Shown here: piece by piece, positions 33,884 through 44,483 of the stretch
How positions within the stretch are numbered: the first letter of the stretch is position 1
Layout: each line of letters opens with the position of its first letter
Assembly (NCBI RefSeq): GCF_000516985.1
Contig: NW_006917095.1
Location: forward strand, 2,299,077-2,363,076
DNA length: 64,000 nt
Reading direction: 5' to 3'
Origin: Pestalotiopsis fici W106-1
Taxonomy: Eukaryota; Ascomycota; Sordariomycetes; Amphisphaeriales; Sporocadaceae
Translations under genes and position numbers: made by a program
Notes under the pieces: model-generated
The model's database searches: none
What the model saw: only the letters and a program-made list of their open reading frames with translations
What the model was told of the DNA's origin: nothing

Positions 33884-36166
33884 TCAAGTGCTTACACCGA
33901 TGCAGTAATACTCGTTTGCCCACAAGGACGACGCGCATTGACTACCATTCGGCCCCAAGACTGTGTTCCACGCATATAGATTTGCCGTCGTTATGCCGTT
34001 GCGAGCCGCAAACGCACCACAAGTATCTCCACTAATGGCTGCGGCGTACTTGTTACACTTTGTCGATATCCCAGACTGGGTAGGCCCCGGCGCAGTAACG
34101 GCTGCAGGTTTGGTCGTCGTCGTCGTGGACTTTGTCGTGGTGACAGCAGCCGCGGCCGAGGTGCCGACGCAATAGTACTCGTTTGCCCAGAGGGAGGTGC
34201 CGCAGTTTTGGCCGCTGCTGCCCAGGACGGCGTTCCAACTGTACAGCTGCGTGGTGGAGATGCCGTTCCGCGAGGCGAATACAGAGCAGACGTCTCCGGT
34301 TTGCGCCATGGCGTATTTGGCGCAGTTGGACACGATGCCCGACTGCGTCGGTCCCGGTGCAGTGGAGGAGGTCGTTTGCGTCCCAATGCAATAGTACTCG
34401 TTGGCCCAGAACTTGGTCGAGCAGTCGACGCCATTAGAGCCCAGGACGGGATTCCCTGTGGTGTACTTAGTCCCATCGACTTAATTACTAGTATCGATTG
34501 CAGCAAACAAATCACTTACACGAGTAGAACTTGTCGGCGCTTATCCCATTGTTCTTGACAAAGTCAAAACAAGTATCCCCAGCTTTGGCACTAGCATAGT
34601 TGTTGCAATTCTTGGCCAGACCATCCTGGGTCGGCGAAGGCGCCGAGATGGATCCTTGTGATGCCGGGTTGGTGAGCGTGCCCAGGACCGTAGTGGACGG
34701 GGTGACTACACCGCCGGCGCCGCCCCTCTGCTGGTTGCCGGCATTGGCGGCAGAACCCAAAGGGGGCGGCGGCAGAGCGTAGGAGCTATTCGTGCCGGGA
34801 GCACTGGTCCACCATGCGTCAGTTGGTGGTGCATCTGATGCAAATTTGGGGAACATGGGGCCTTTACTTACCTAACACATATGTATTGTCCGACGGTAAG
34901 ACTGTCACATAGTCCAATAATGTTGGGATTCCAGCTCAGGAACTGGACGGTAGTTACCTTTAGACTCGCGGCAAGTGTATCACTGGGATTCATGAGACAG
35001 GAATCATATATGGAAAGGATCAACTGCTTTTACTCACCATGTCTGAGAGCCGGTGAGACGTTGCAAGGTGCAAGCCGCCGGCAGGCACACGGTGCTAGAG
35101 ATCTGACAAGTACTGCTGTTGATGATGGCCAGTAGGTCACCCGTAGCAACCCTATACTTGGTAGACAGAGCATCACAGCCAGAGCCGGTGTTCACTGCCT
35201 GGCCAGCACAAGTGGTAGCGGCAGGTGCCGTCCCCCCTGAAGTTGTCGTGGTTGGTATAGAAGTCACCGGTGGTGCTGGGGCGTATGTCGGTACAGCCCT
35301 GACCGTAAAGTCGCGGAGCTGTGTGCTGCATATATCTGCCACATCCTGGAGTTGGTCCACGAGATAGTCCGAGTGGTCCTCGTTACTTAGTAAGCTTGAA
35401 GTGACCCGGGAATAGAGCATCTCTATAAAGCATTGGTTACATAGCTGATCAATTTTTAGCAGTCTGTTACTCATTCCGTGACCGATTCATCTTACAATAT
35501 CGTCACCGTAGAGATTTGCCATGCGTTGTGAACTATCAGGTATAGCCGAGACGTTGCCGCCGCAAGACGGCGCAGACGGATTGGCGTTGCAGTCGGGGCG
35601 AACAATATCAGAGCCTACCCATTGTTGGGATTCTGTGAGACACCAGGAAAAGTCATCAGAACTATCCCGCAAGTCAGCCTCGATGCCTAATGACAACTCT
35701 CAAGAGAAGGTTTATACCCAGATGGCAGACAGGCAATGTTGAGGCTGTCATAGAAACGATCGCTGACTGAATTGGCGGGAACCAGTTTCCCGTAGGCAGA
35801 AATATACTCGCCATAACAAGCATCGAAGACGTTGAGTCTCCAGTCGGAAGTGGCCTGAGGGCAGTTGCCATTACACAAGGTGGTGACGTTGTCTTCTTCC
35901 CACCAAAAGTTTTCAAAGTCTCCAACCATTCCAAAAAGTGTTTGGTCACAATCTGGCAGGGACTGGTTACTAGAATATAGTGTTAGTCTTCTTGCATTGG
36001 GAGTGAAGTGAAGGATCCAAGGTACGTGCAGAGCAGCGAAGCATTCCGTGGAGATATTCAAAGCCTTGGATAACTTATCCGAGTTCACGGGCGGGTATAG
36101 GTTGAACGTTGAGCATGAATGAAAGAGTAGCAAGGTAGTAAGCGTCTTGATGAGAAGACGAGCCAT
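33884..36166 (-). CDS. Secreted multi-LysM protein (TAL6-like)
   Basis: Predicted secreted chitin/GlcNAc-binding protein. LysM proteins of this kind shield fungal walls, sequester chitin fragments or modulate partner chitinases. Six exons (36166-35718, 35661-35496, 35444-35038, 34982-34872, 34803-34520, 34455-33884) give 662 residues. Residues 1-20 are a signal peptide. An unassigned Cys- and Trp-containing region covers ~21-270. A degenerate LysM follows at ~283-330, a second at ~341-377, and then three near-identical Cys-containing LysM units to the end, each with GDTC or GDVC, an NGI step, a YxWN motif and WANEYYC(I/V)G, separated by Thr/Pro linkers. It shares a 763-base promoter with the chitinase at 36930, as described for Trichoderma TAL6 and its subgroup-C chitinase. 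The joint at 35038/34982 is the least certain. Confidence 0.88.
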
Positions 36167-36929
36167 ATTGAGTTCTAGATAGCAGGATAACCATGCAACA
36201 AACTGGCCAACGAGTTACCAATTTGCCTTTCACACATTTCAAAGGGGATTCCCCAGGGTCATATCAAGCATGGGCAACATGTCGTCCATACTTGGCGCAA
36301 AGAACGTATATCATGTCTCATATCATGACCCCCTTGCCCAAAGTCCCTTGCTTGTCAGCCGTTATCAGGCGACCCAGCTTTTCCTTTTGAAAAATCAATA
36401 GTGGTGAACTTTCCCGTTCGTGCCAAGAGGACTATACAGGGCGGTGAGACTCCATACTGAAAGAATGGGTGGTATGATCGATTACATCGACACCGAATCA
36501 GGTGGGCACCGAGTGCAAATAATAGGGGGGCTCCGAAAAGAAAAACAACTGAGATCACTCTTACTTGTCTCGTCAACCTTAATCTTGGCAAAAGAGGTGG
36601 TGGTGCGGCAAGGCAACGGGACCCCGAGGGGGGACGAACCAATGATGGACAAGATGGAATGCGACGTGACAGCGCCAATGACTATAAACGTGGGGTTTTG
36701 ATATCACTATAACGCCCCCACAAAGTTACCGTTGGGTTTGCAATGACAAGGCTGCCTGCAAATTAACACTGAGCCGTAAAGTGAGACAAGTCGTTCAGCA
36801 GAGTGTCTATTCATATCTGATACCTTCACTCGTGCAAAGCCATAAAGATGGCTACGAATTGATGTAAAATTCTCATTGCCCATGGTGTTTTTGGTCTGAC
36901 AAAGAAGAACACCCTCAGTAACCATCAAC
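36167..36929. promoter_or_regulatory. Shared divergent promoter of LysM and chitinase genes
   Basis: The only DNA between the two start codons. It contains four stress-response-like AGGGG/CCCCT pentamers (36243-36247, 36330-36334 as CCCCT, 36524-36528, 36627-36631) and two CCAAT strings near 36640 and 36676. These are sequence matches only; coordinated expression is inferred from the arrangement. Confidence 0.6.
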
Positions 36930-39900
36930 ATGTTGTTCCTTCTCTTCGTAGCTTTTTGCTTTATTGGAGCTCTTCCATGCCGTTCTGGCAATGTCGGAAT
37001 CATACAACCCACCTTGATCGCACCACGTTCTCTAGACTCTGACTCTCTTCTCATCAATCGCGCCCTGCCTATAGGAACATGCAACGCCCAGACGCCCTGT
37101 GAGAACGCTGCATGTTGTGGCGGAAAGAACAATAATCTATGCGGATACTCTCCAGGAGAATGCGGAGCCGGTAGGTTCTCATACCGCTGGTTCTATCGAA
37201 TAACAGCTAAGCAAAGACTTGAAAAGGAAACTGCACTTCCAACTGTGATGCCAAGGCCGAGTGTGGCCAATACGGTAAACCGGGTCAGCAGAAGTGTCCG
37301 CTCAACGTCTGCTGCTCCAAGTTTGGGTATGTCATCCGCACCCCGATTCTGCTTTCTCACTTGGCTTGACTGCCAGGATACAAGTATCTATATCTGACAC
37401 GGAAGCCAACCCAGATTCTGCGGATCAACCAGCGAATTCTGCGACAGTGGCTGCCAGGCTGGCTTTGGCGGATGCGGCAGCGTCCACCGGCCCTCGTGCA
37501 ACGGCAACTCGATTGCCAAGCGCACCATCGGCTACTACGAGTCGTGGGCCGCGACGCGCAAGTGCCAGGCTGTCCTGCCCGAGGACCTGAACCTGAACGG
37601 GTTCACGCACATCAACTTTGCTTTTGCCTTTTTCGATCCCAAGTCGTACCAGATGGCGCCCATGGACAGCAACAGCGGCTCTCTGCTGAGTCGCTTCACG
37701 GCGCTCAAGAATACCCATAGTGGGCTGGAGGCCTGGATCTCGGTGGGCGGTTGGTCTTTTACGGATCCGGGTCCTACGCGGTCCTCATTTAGTGACATGA
37801 CGAGTTCCGCAGGTAATCGCAAAAAGTTTATCGATGGGCTTATTAGTTTCATGGAGCACTATGGGTTCAGCGGTGTCGATCTGGACTGGGAATATCCTCA
37901 GGCCGATGATCGAGGTGGTGTCACAGCTGACAAGGCTAATTATGTCAGCCTGGTCAAGGAATTGCGAGCCGCGTTTGGTAAGTAAATGACAGGTTGACTC
38001 TTTTGACTCGAGATTTTCCAAGAGAAATCAGTCAAGCGTTCATTTCAGCTAACATCAGTACAAAGGTAACAAATACGGAATATCCATGACCCTACCAACG
38101 TCTTACTGGTACCTCCAGCATTTTGATCTGCCCGCCATACAGCCTAATGTTGACTGGTTCAACTTTATGGCCTATGATCGTAAGTCTTACCAGATGCCCC
38201 ATTCAATTAATCGAAAAATGAAACTGACAAGCTCCCAAGTTCATGGCGTATGGGACGCCCAGTCCAAGTTCCTCGGACCAAATCTGGCGCCACATACCAA
38301 CATCACAGAGATTGACATGGGCCTCGATTTGCTATGGCGCGCTGGTGTTGAGCCCAGCAAAGTTGTACTTGGCCTAGGATGGGTAAGCACCTCGGCCTCT
38401 TTTGCCGACTTTGCTCTCATCCAGTCTGACTCTTGCCTCTAGTACGGTAGAAGTTTTACCCTTACCAATCCTGCCTGTAATACACCCAATGGAGTCTGCC
38501 AGTTCTCTGGGGGCGCCAAAGCCGGTCCCTGCTCCGATGCCAGTGGTATCTTGACTTTGCAGGAGATCAACGACGTGATTTCTTCCAAAGGGGTCAAGCC
38601 CGTCTGGGACAAGACTGCTGGCGTGAAATGGATAACATGGGACAGCAATCAGTGGATTTCATATGACGATGATGACACCTTTGATCAGAAGCGAAAATTT
38701 GCAAACTCGCGTTGTCTAGGAGGCAGTATGGTAAGTTTTGACGCGCCGTGACAGATTGCTTGTTGATATCGGCTGAGCGACATGTAGGTCTGGGCCATCG
38801 ACCAAGTCAACCAAAAAGCAGACAATGGTCTTGCACCCGCCCCGGGCGTGACGACACAAGATCAGCAAGACGCCAAGCAAAAGAGTGATGATCTCGCCGC
38901 GGGAATAACTTGCTACACGACCGACTGTGACCAAAGCTGCAAGCGAGGTACCAATGAAGTCGCTCAGAGTACGATGTTCCATTCTCTCACATGCTCCTGT
39001 AACTGACACACACCTCAGTGAATGGTCAACCCGGTAAACTATCCACCAATGACCGTTGCAAGCCAAACCAATACCGCTCTCTCTGCTGTGATGACGGTAC
39101 AAAGATGGGAACCTGCCAGTGGCGCGGATACCGCGGCGTCGGCCTCTCCTGTATGGGCGGCTGCGACGACGGCGAGACCGAAGTCGTTCAAGACACCAAC
39201 AGCCACGACAAGAAGACGGGCGACCGAACCTGTACAGGTGGTCTTCAGAGTTTCTGCTGCAAGGGGTTCAAGCCGTCTTCGTCGGGAAAATCACTTCAAG
39301 GTAAGGCTGTGGACGTTGGGGAGGCGGCGGCTATATCTGCGGGCGAGCAGGCTGCCCTTGATATCGCAGCAAAAGCCTTTTGTCGAATTGCCGTTCCCGC
39401 TCTACTTGCACCACTGGAAGCACTGGAGGCTCTCATTCCGATTGTCGGTAAGTAGTATGATGTTGTATCTGCTCAAGAGCATCAGACTAATAGTTTCCTT
39501 GCCACCAAAAGGCGAGATATTGGATATTGCCGAGATTGCAGCCACGCCAGCCTTGATTCAGCTCTGCGTGAAGGGTGTCGAAAAGGAAGGCAAGGCCGTT
39601 TTCAAGGTGTTTGGCAAAAAGCACACCATATCCTTGAACAAGCCGACCACGACGCCCAAGCCCCGACCGCCAAAGTCAAGTCATGTAAAAGATCCTCCTC
39701 GCCTTGCAAGTTTGATTTTACCACATACTGACATTCAACTTCTTCTCCCAGACTCCCGCCAAGACCAGCTCGGCCTGCACTCGGAAAAGGCTACTAAAAG
39801 AAAAGCGCGCCGACTGCGATGCAGAGACCGTCGTCACTATCGTCACTGAAGTCCACGACAGCTTCCCCAACCCCCCAAACTCCATCGTGTGCGACGGCGC

Positions 39901-40876
39901 CGTTGCGGTCGGCCATCCCCAGGCTTGCCTCAACTACCATTCCATATCGGCGCATTATGCAGACTTTAGGACTCTCACATGCCCTTATTATCGCGTTGAT
40001 GACAAGAAGCGGCCCGTAAGTGCCTCATATACAAGACAACGTGATCTTGCTCGATTTCTTCCTCAGTTTGCAAGGCTTCCATCAGGTGGAAAATGTTCTC
40101 CAGATGAATATCCCCCAGCCGCCATTTGCGACGTCAATGATGGCTACTCAAAGATTCTCAGTCTTCGGGATGACCTGAAGAGAAATCGACCTGGGTTCAG
40201 GGATCGTGGACAGCGTATTCGTTTGATTGAGTCAGCCGATAACTCTAAGGCTGGAGCTTTATTTGCTGGTTGTAGCCGCGTTGCCCACTATGACTGGGAC
40301 AACCTGAGCTCGGAAAGAAAGCGAGGAAAACGCGTCACTACGATTTACCATTATGTAAGGGCAAATTTTGAACGGCAGCGGTTCACAATGGATTTCGTCA
40401 ACTTACAGAATCTGGTCGATGATGGACTGGTCGACAACAAGTGTCAGCCCACCATCAACGGCGTCAACCATCCAGGATTCGCCCTATTGAATGGCGATGA
40501 TTGGTTTAATGCTCATCAAGACGAGGCGGGTCTGACAGCCGGGTGGGCAAAGGGGGCTGCAAAGAGGGACTGGCTCGATGAGATCAGCAGACTGGTCTAC
40601 GTAGACGCAAACTCTACCACGCCAGCGTCGCGGGAGGAGCTGCGTGCGCTCTTTGGGTTCGACGAGTGCTCTGACGACACTTGCTCTCTCGAGATAGAGG
40701 CTCTCAAGGCCATCGTCGCAAGCATGAGAGAGAATGTGTCTCCTTCCTCACCAATCGAGATCGAAGCAGACCCCACGGCTGTTGCGCAGAATCAAGGAGG
40801 CAGCGACGCGCCGCCTAGCCAACCGGGTTCAAACTTTATCCTGCCTCATCTTCCGGGAGAGACGGGGAAACCATAG
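36930..40876 (+). CDS. Subgroup-C GH18 chitinase with C-terminal NucA/NucB-like nuclease domain
   Basis: Predicted secreted chitinase of the killer-toxin-like group. Eleven exons (36930-37170, 37227-37326, 37415-37977, 38066-38179, 38240-38382, 38443-38730, 38788-38968, 39019-39447, 39512-39684, 39752-40015, 40067-40876) give 1101 residues. Signal peptide 1-~19; a Cys-rich module ~50-80; hevein-type chitin binding ~81-130; GH18 ~145-480 with the active-site block GVDLDWEYP (catalytic Glu273). A second Cys-rich module (~535-640) precedes a hydrophobic Ala-rich stretch (~645-705). The C-terminal part has PDEYPPA at ~844-850 and SADNSKAG at ~888-895, which match two conserved NucA/NucB DNase motifs. 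No LysM is present in this protein; those lie in the divergent neighbour. The 51-base last intron is in frame and could be retained. The chitinase call is firm; nuclease activity is inferred. Confidence 0.88.
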
Positions 40877-41087
40877 TCTAGTCGAATGCATGATAGTCTA
40901 TCAAGATCCCTGAATCGGAGGACCTGAAATAGTGAGTACTAATCAAGTCAACTATACAGGTAATCATCTTGTATCAATATTAGCAAGCAAGATTGAAATT
41001 TATGATGCAAGTCTGTCCCATGGACATCAAGCGCATGGTTCAAAATGTAAGAGTAACAACTTGATTAAGCTGCCAGTGACTACCAGA

Positions 41088-41992
41088 TCACTGAGCCAGG
41101 TACCATGCCTTGAGTGCCTCTCGACAGGTTTCCTTGTCGTAGTTGTCTGGCCAGCCGTGCTTGCGATAAATCGACCGCAACTCCTGGGAAGTGTCAGCTC
41201 TAGCTGAGAACCGGTTTCATAAGCAAATGTATTTGAATATACGCAAGCGCGTACCTCAGTCTCTTTCCAGTCATAGCTATCCGGCCCATCTTCCTCTCTA
41301 TGAAAGTGCAGACTCGGATAGCCATTCCCGTCTCCCGCATCAGGGATGCCGAGGTATCTCAACTGGTGGTACTCTCTTCGCCATGTATTGACTTGGTCGA
41401 CCAAGGTGACAGTGTCCTCACCGCAAAGACGGTCTCTCCAGGCTCGTGGATCGCCCTCATTGTAAGTCGGCTCGTACAAGTACCCAACGGCGCAGTACTT
41501 GGTCACGGTACCGTCCGTCGTATCGAGCATGTAGCAGCTCCCCTCGCGATCGGTGCCCGTCGTCAGCTGCACCACCCAGGGTGGCCACTTCTCTACACCA
41601 GCCGGGGACCCGTCGGGCGACGTCACATTTCCCGAATCCTGCTGCACATCTTGGACCCAACCTGGAGTATCGCGGGAAGACACTTGACCGCCCAGGATCC
41701 GATAGTCGCAAGGAAAGGCCTCGGGCGCGATCCAGGGATGATCGCCTTCAATGTACGGCAGGTGGCGGAGCAGCTCGACGGCCTCGGGCGTCTTGTGGAT
41801 CCCCCGCTTCTCAAGGACTTCGGCCGTGATGGAAGGCCAGCCTTCGGGAGGTGCACGATGAATGGACGATAATGGAATATGAGGCAAGAATTTATAAAAG
41901 GCTCCTAGCTGAGAAGCAATCTCGTCTCTGTCGTAATGGCCTGTCTTGCCGCGCAGGCGCGGATCCGGTGATAGTTCCGCAGGAGACACCAT
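41088..41992 (-). CDS. Hypothetical protein, possible SMI1/KNR4 (SUKH)-like
   Basis: Not recognised with certainty. Two exons (41992-41255 and 41183-41088; GTACGC donor, CTGAC branch site, CCCAG acceptor) give 277 residues. Reading through the intron would replace the charged ELRSIYRKHGWPDNY end with a tail lacking family-like features, so the spliced form is preferred. There is no signal peptide or membrane segment, so it is probably cytosolic. Residues ~70-170 have a LLRHLPYIEGDHPWI stretch, then WPPWVVQLTTGTDREGSC and LDTTDGTVTKY. This hydrophobic-strand, LD-x-TDG-x-V pattern recalls SMI1/KNR4 proteins, but the similarity is weak. It converges on the chitinase gene, with 211 bases between stop codons. 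The context makes an immunity or wall-regulation role worth testing. Confidence 0.7.
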
Positions 41993-44483
41993 TGCCTTTA
42001 TTGCCTGGAAAACATGCCTAGGTATGCTTGGATGCTAGGATGAGAAGTACGAGTGTCTTTCGTATGAGCAATCGGTTCAATTGTTCGTCCAGTGCAGGAG
42101 TCTAAAGGCAAACGTGGCTTCCCTTTCCCCATCCAGTCCGTGGGCGCGGCAACCACGACGGAACGGTTCAGCGCCTTCTTACCCCGCGCGAGGACTCGAT
42201 TCGATATCTCATATGGTCACGCGTGAGACGGGAAGAAAAAGAAATAAAAAGGGAAATTTATGACGGAGCTAGGTTAAATGATCAGTTCATCAAGCGCAGC
42301 TGTTATTGTCTTTTGCTGGTTGTACGTAGGTGCAGACTGCTACAATCTCGCGGGTCCTGCTCCAGGCTCGTGTACATATTGAGGAATAATTAAAATCGGA
42401 CGCCGATCTTGCGAAACTTGCGCACGTGGAAAAAGAATATTGCCTTTTTATTGAATTTTCTTATTTTGATTCCCAAGGTATATGACCCTGTCTGATCCAT
42501 TGTCGTACTCGTACAAGTAAAGTTTGTACGGATTGTGGGGAGGACTGATGAGGTCACCTACATGTCCAGCAACGGCCAGCCAATTTAGTAAACTTCAGTA
42601 TTCACTACAAATTGCCACCTTGATGGTCATCACCCTACTGTAGTCTGTTCCTGGTGTAATTTCATGCCTTTTCTCATTTGTTTCTTTACTTGGCTCCGCA
42701 CTCTTTCCCTGTGCTCAATCATAATCACTTTAATTCCGCACATCTGGGTCATTGTCTCTGAAACATTGCGGCTCTGCTGCTGCTGCGATGCGACGATACC
42801 ACCGTTGCACCGTTTTCTTCCATCTAAGACATGCTACGGCTTTTGGCAGGTTTGACAGACAGACACGCGCCACTAGCAGCAACTCCTGAATAAACTCCAA
42901 ACACAAGGTCCCCTTACGCGACTGACTGCCAGGGACTGGGGTTGGACCTTTGGTAGGTATTATTAGCCTAGAGGTGCGGAATTGGTAGCGCCGCAATCAA
43001 TATTGCCTTGTACCTATTTCCATATGCCCGCTGTGGCGATCGTGGTCTTGTCGATCAAGTACGCCAAAAACCGCCATCGTGATGAGAAATGAATTAAGCT
43101 TACTCGAAGTTTGAGCCCAATGCTGGCGGAACAATAGGGATTCTCTCATGGCTGCGATGGCACACTTTGTGATGAATACCTACCTAGCTGAAAGACGGGA
43201 CAGGAACCAGACAAGAGCCATCTGTGGGAAGATGCAACCTAAAAAGACGGCTTCCGCCTCTAGAATAAGCGATGCTAAGGCACAAGTGGCCGAATCGGGC
43301 TGGGTTAGCCTGCCTTTTCTGTGCAGCTATTACCCTGCAAGGGGAATCTGCCAAGAGCGCAAGGGCCCTGTCTTTGCCTAACAAGTGCTGACCTGTGCTA
43401 GACCATCCTGTCCGGAAGTCGGTATAGTCTCGATCGGCTGTTTGGACTAGCAACTAGAATGCTACGACGGCTCACGATCAAACCCTGATCATATCACGGC
43501 ATCATGGAGACGGGGAACCCTGGTTTACGTGCCCAAATTACACACTGGGAAATATGGATAGGATGAACAGAATATCGCTGGGCATCTCTGGCTAGTGATT
43601 GATCGATCGCGTCAATGGTAGCATTCCCCCACTGCTGCTCTCCAGAAAAGCATCTCCACGTTGTCGTGGATTGATGAAAGAAGAGAACGTCCTAATCGAT
43701 CTGTTCATCATTGATCCAAGACGTCTATATTCTTCTATCAGACTACTCGATACGGCATCGTCCTGCGGCGCTCAGGCTTTACCACGAGTCGCCGCCGCCA
43801 AACTATTTTGGTGCCGCCTGAGCGCGGCCCTACTTTACACACTGGCCAGTCGACGGCCTCGGGTAGCGGTATGTTTAGATATGCCTAGATCAGACATAGG
43901 CTCATGTCAAAGGCATGGAATATCTAATTCAAAGTGGAAACAGAAGTACGAGAGAACGATCGGATATCGTGCCAGCGAGTGTGTTTTGCATCTGCCGAAG
44001 GAACCTTCAGCCCTGGGAGAGCGACGATCGGATGCACTATCTGTGCCCTCCCGTTCTCCCGCGAGTGCTCTAGGTTCTAGCCTCTTCGTCATGAAGAGAA
44101 AAGGCATCACGTTTCCTACCCACAAGGCAGATCATCAAAAAAAATCCCCGACTTGCTGTCCGTCCAACTGGTCAAACTAGTCTCACCTGAGCTACATTCG
44201 CTGGTGTTTCTTGTTTGTTGAGAGTTGTACGACCCTTAATTTCTGCCGTTGTTCTGCTTTCTCTTTCTTCTTCGAACATATGTAAAGAATCAACCTTGCG
44301 CCGCAAAAAGAAAATCCCCGACCTGCATGGACGTGGACTACTACTCCCCTGTCCTTTGCCCCTGGTGGTATCTCAAACATTGATTGTTTATTGTTTATCG
44401 AGTATTGGACGGAAAGCAAACTTGCTGGAAACCGAGATTGTCTTGCTCGAGAAGCACCAAGTTTTCGATTGTCGACTGGTGAA
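41993..44483. other. Intergenic region, no supportable gene
   Basis: About 2.5 kb between divergently transcribed genes, containing both promoters. The longest frame, 43599-44180 plus (193 codons), has no domain, no signal and no codon bias, so I do not annotate it. The last ~280 bases are T-rich and probably include the leader of the receptor gene at 44484. Confidence 0.5.

Noticed and set aside
43599..44180. A 193-codon plus-strand frame upstream of the receptor gene
   Set aside because: No domain, signal peptide or codon bias; starts at an arbitrary ATG.
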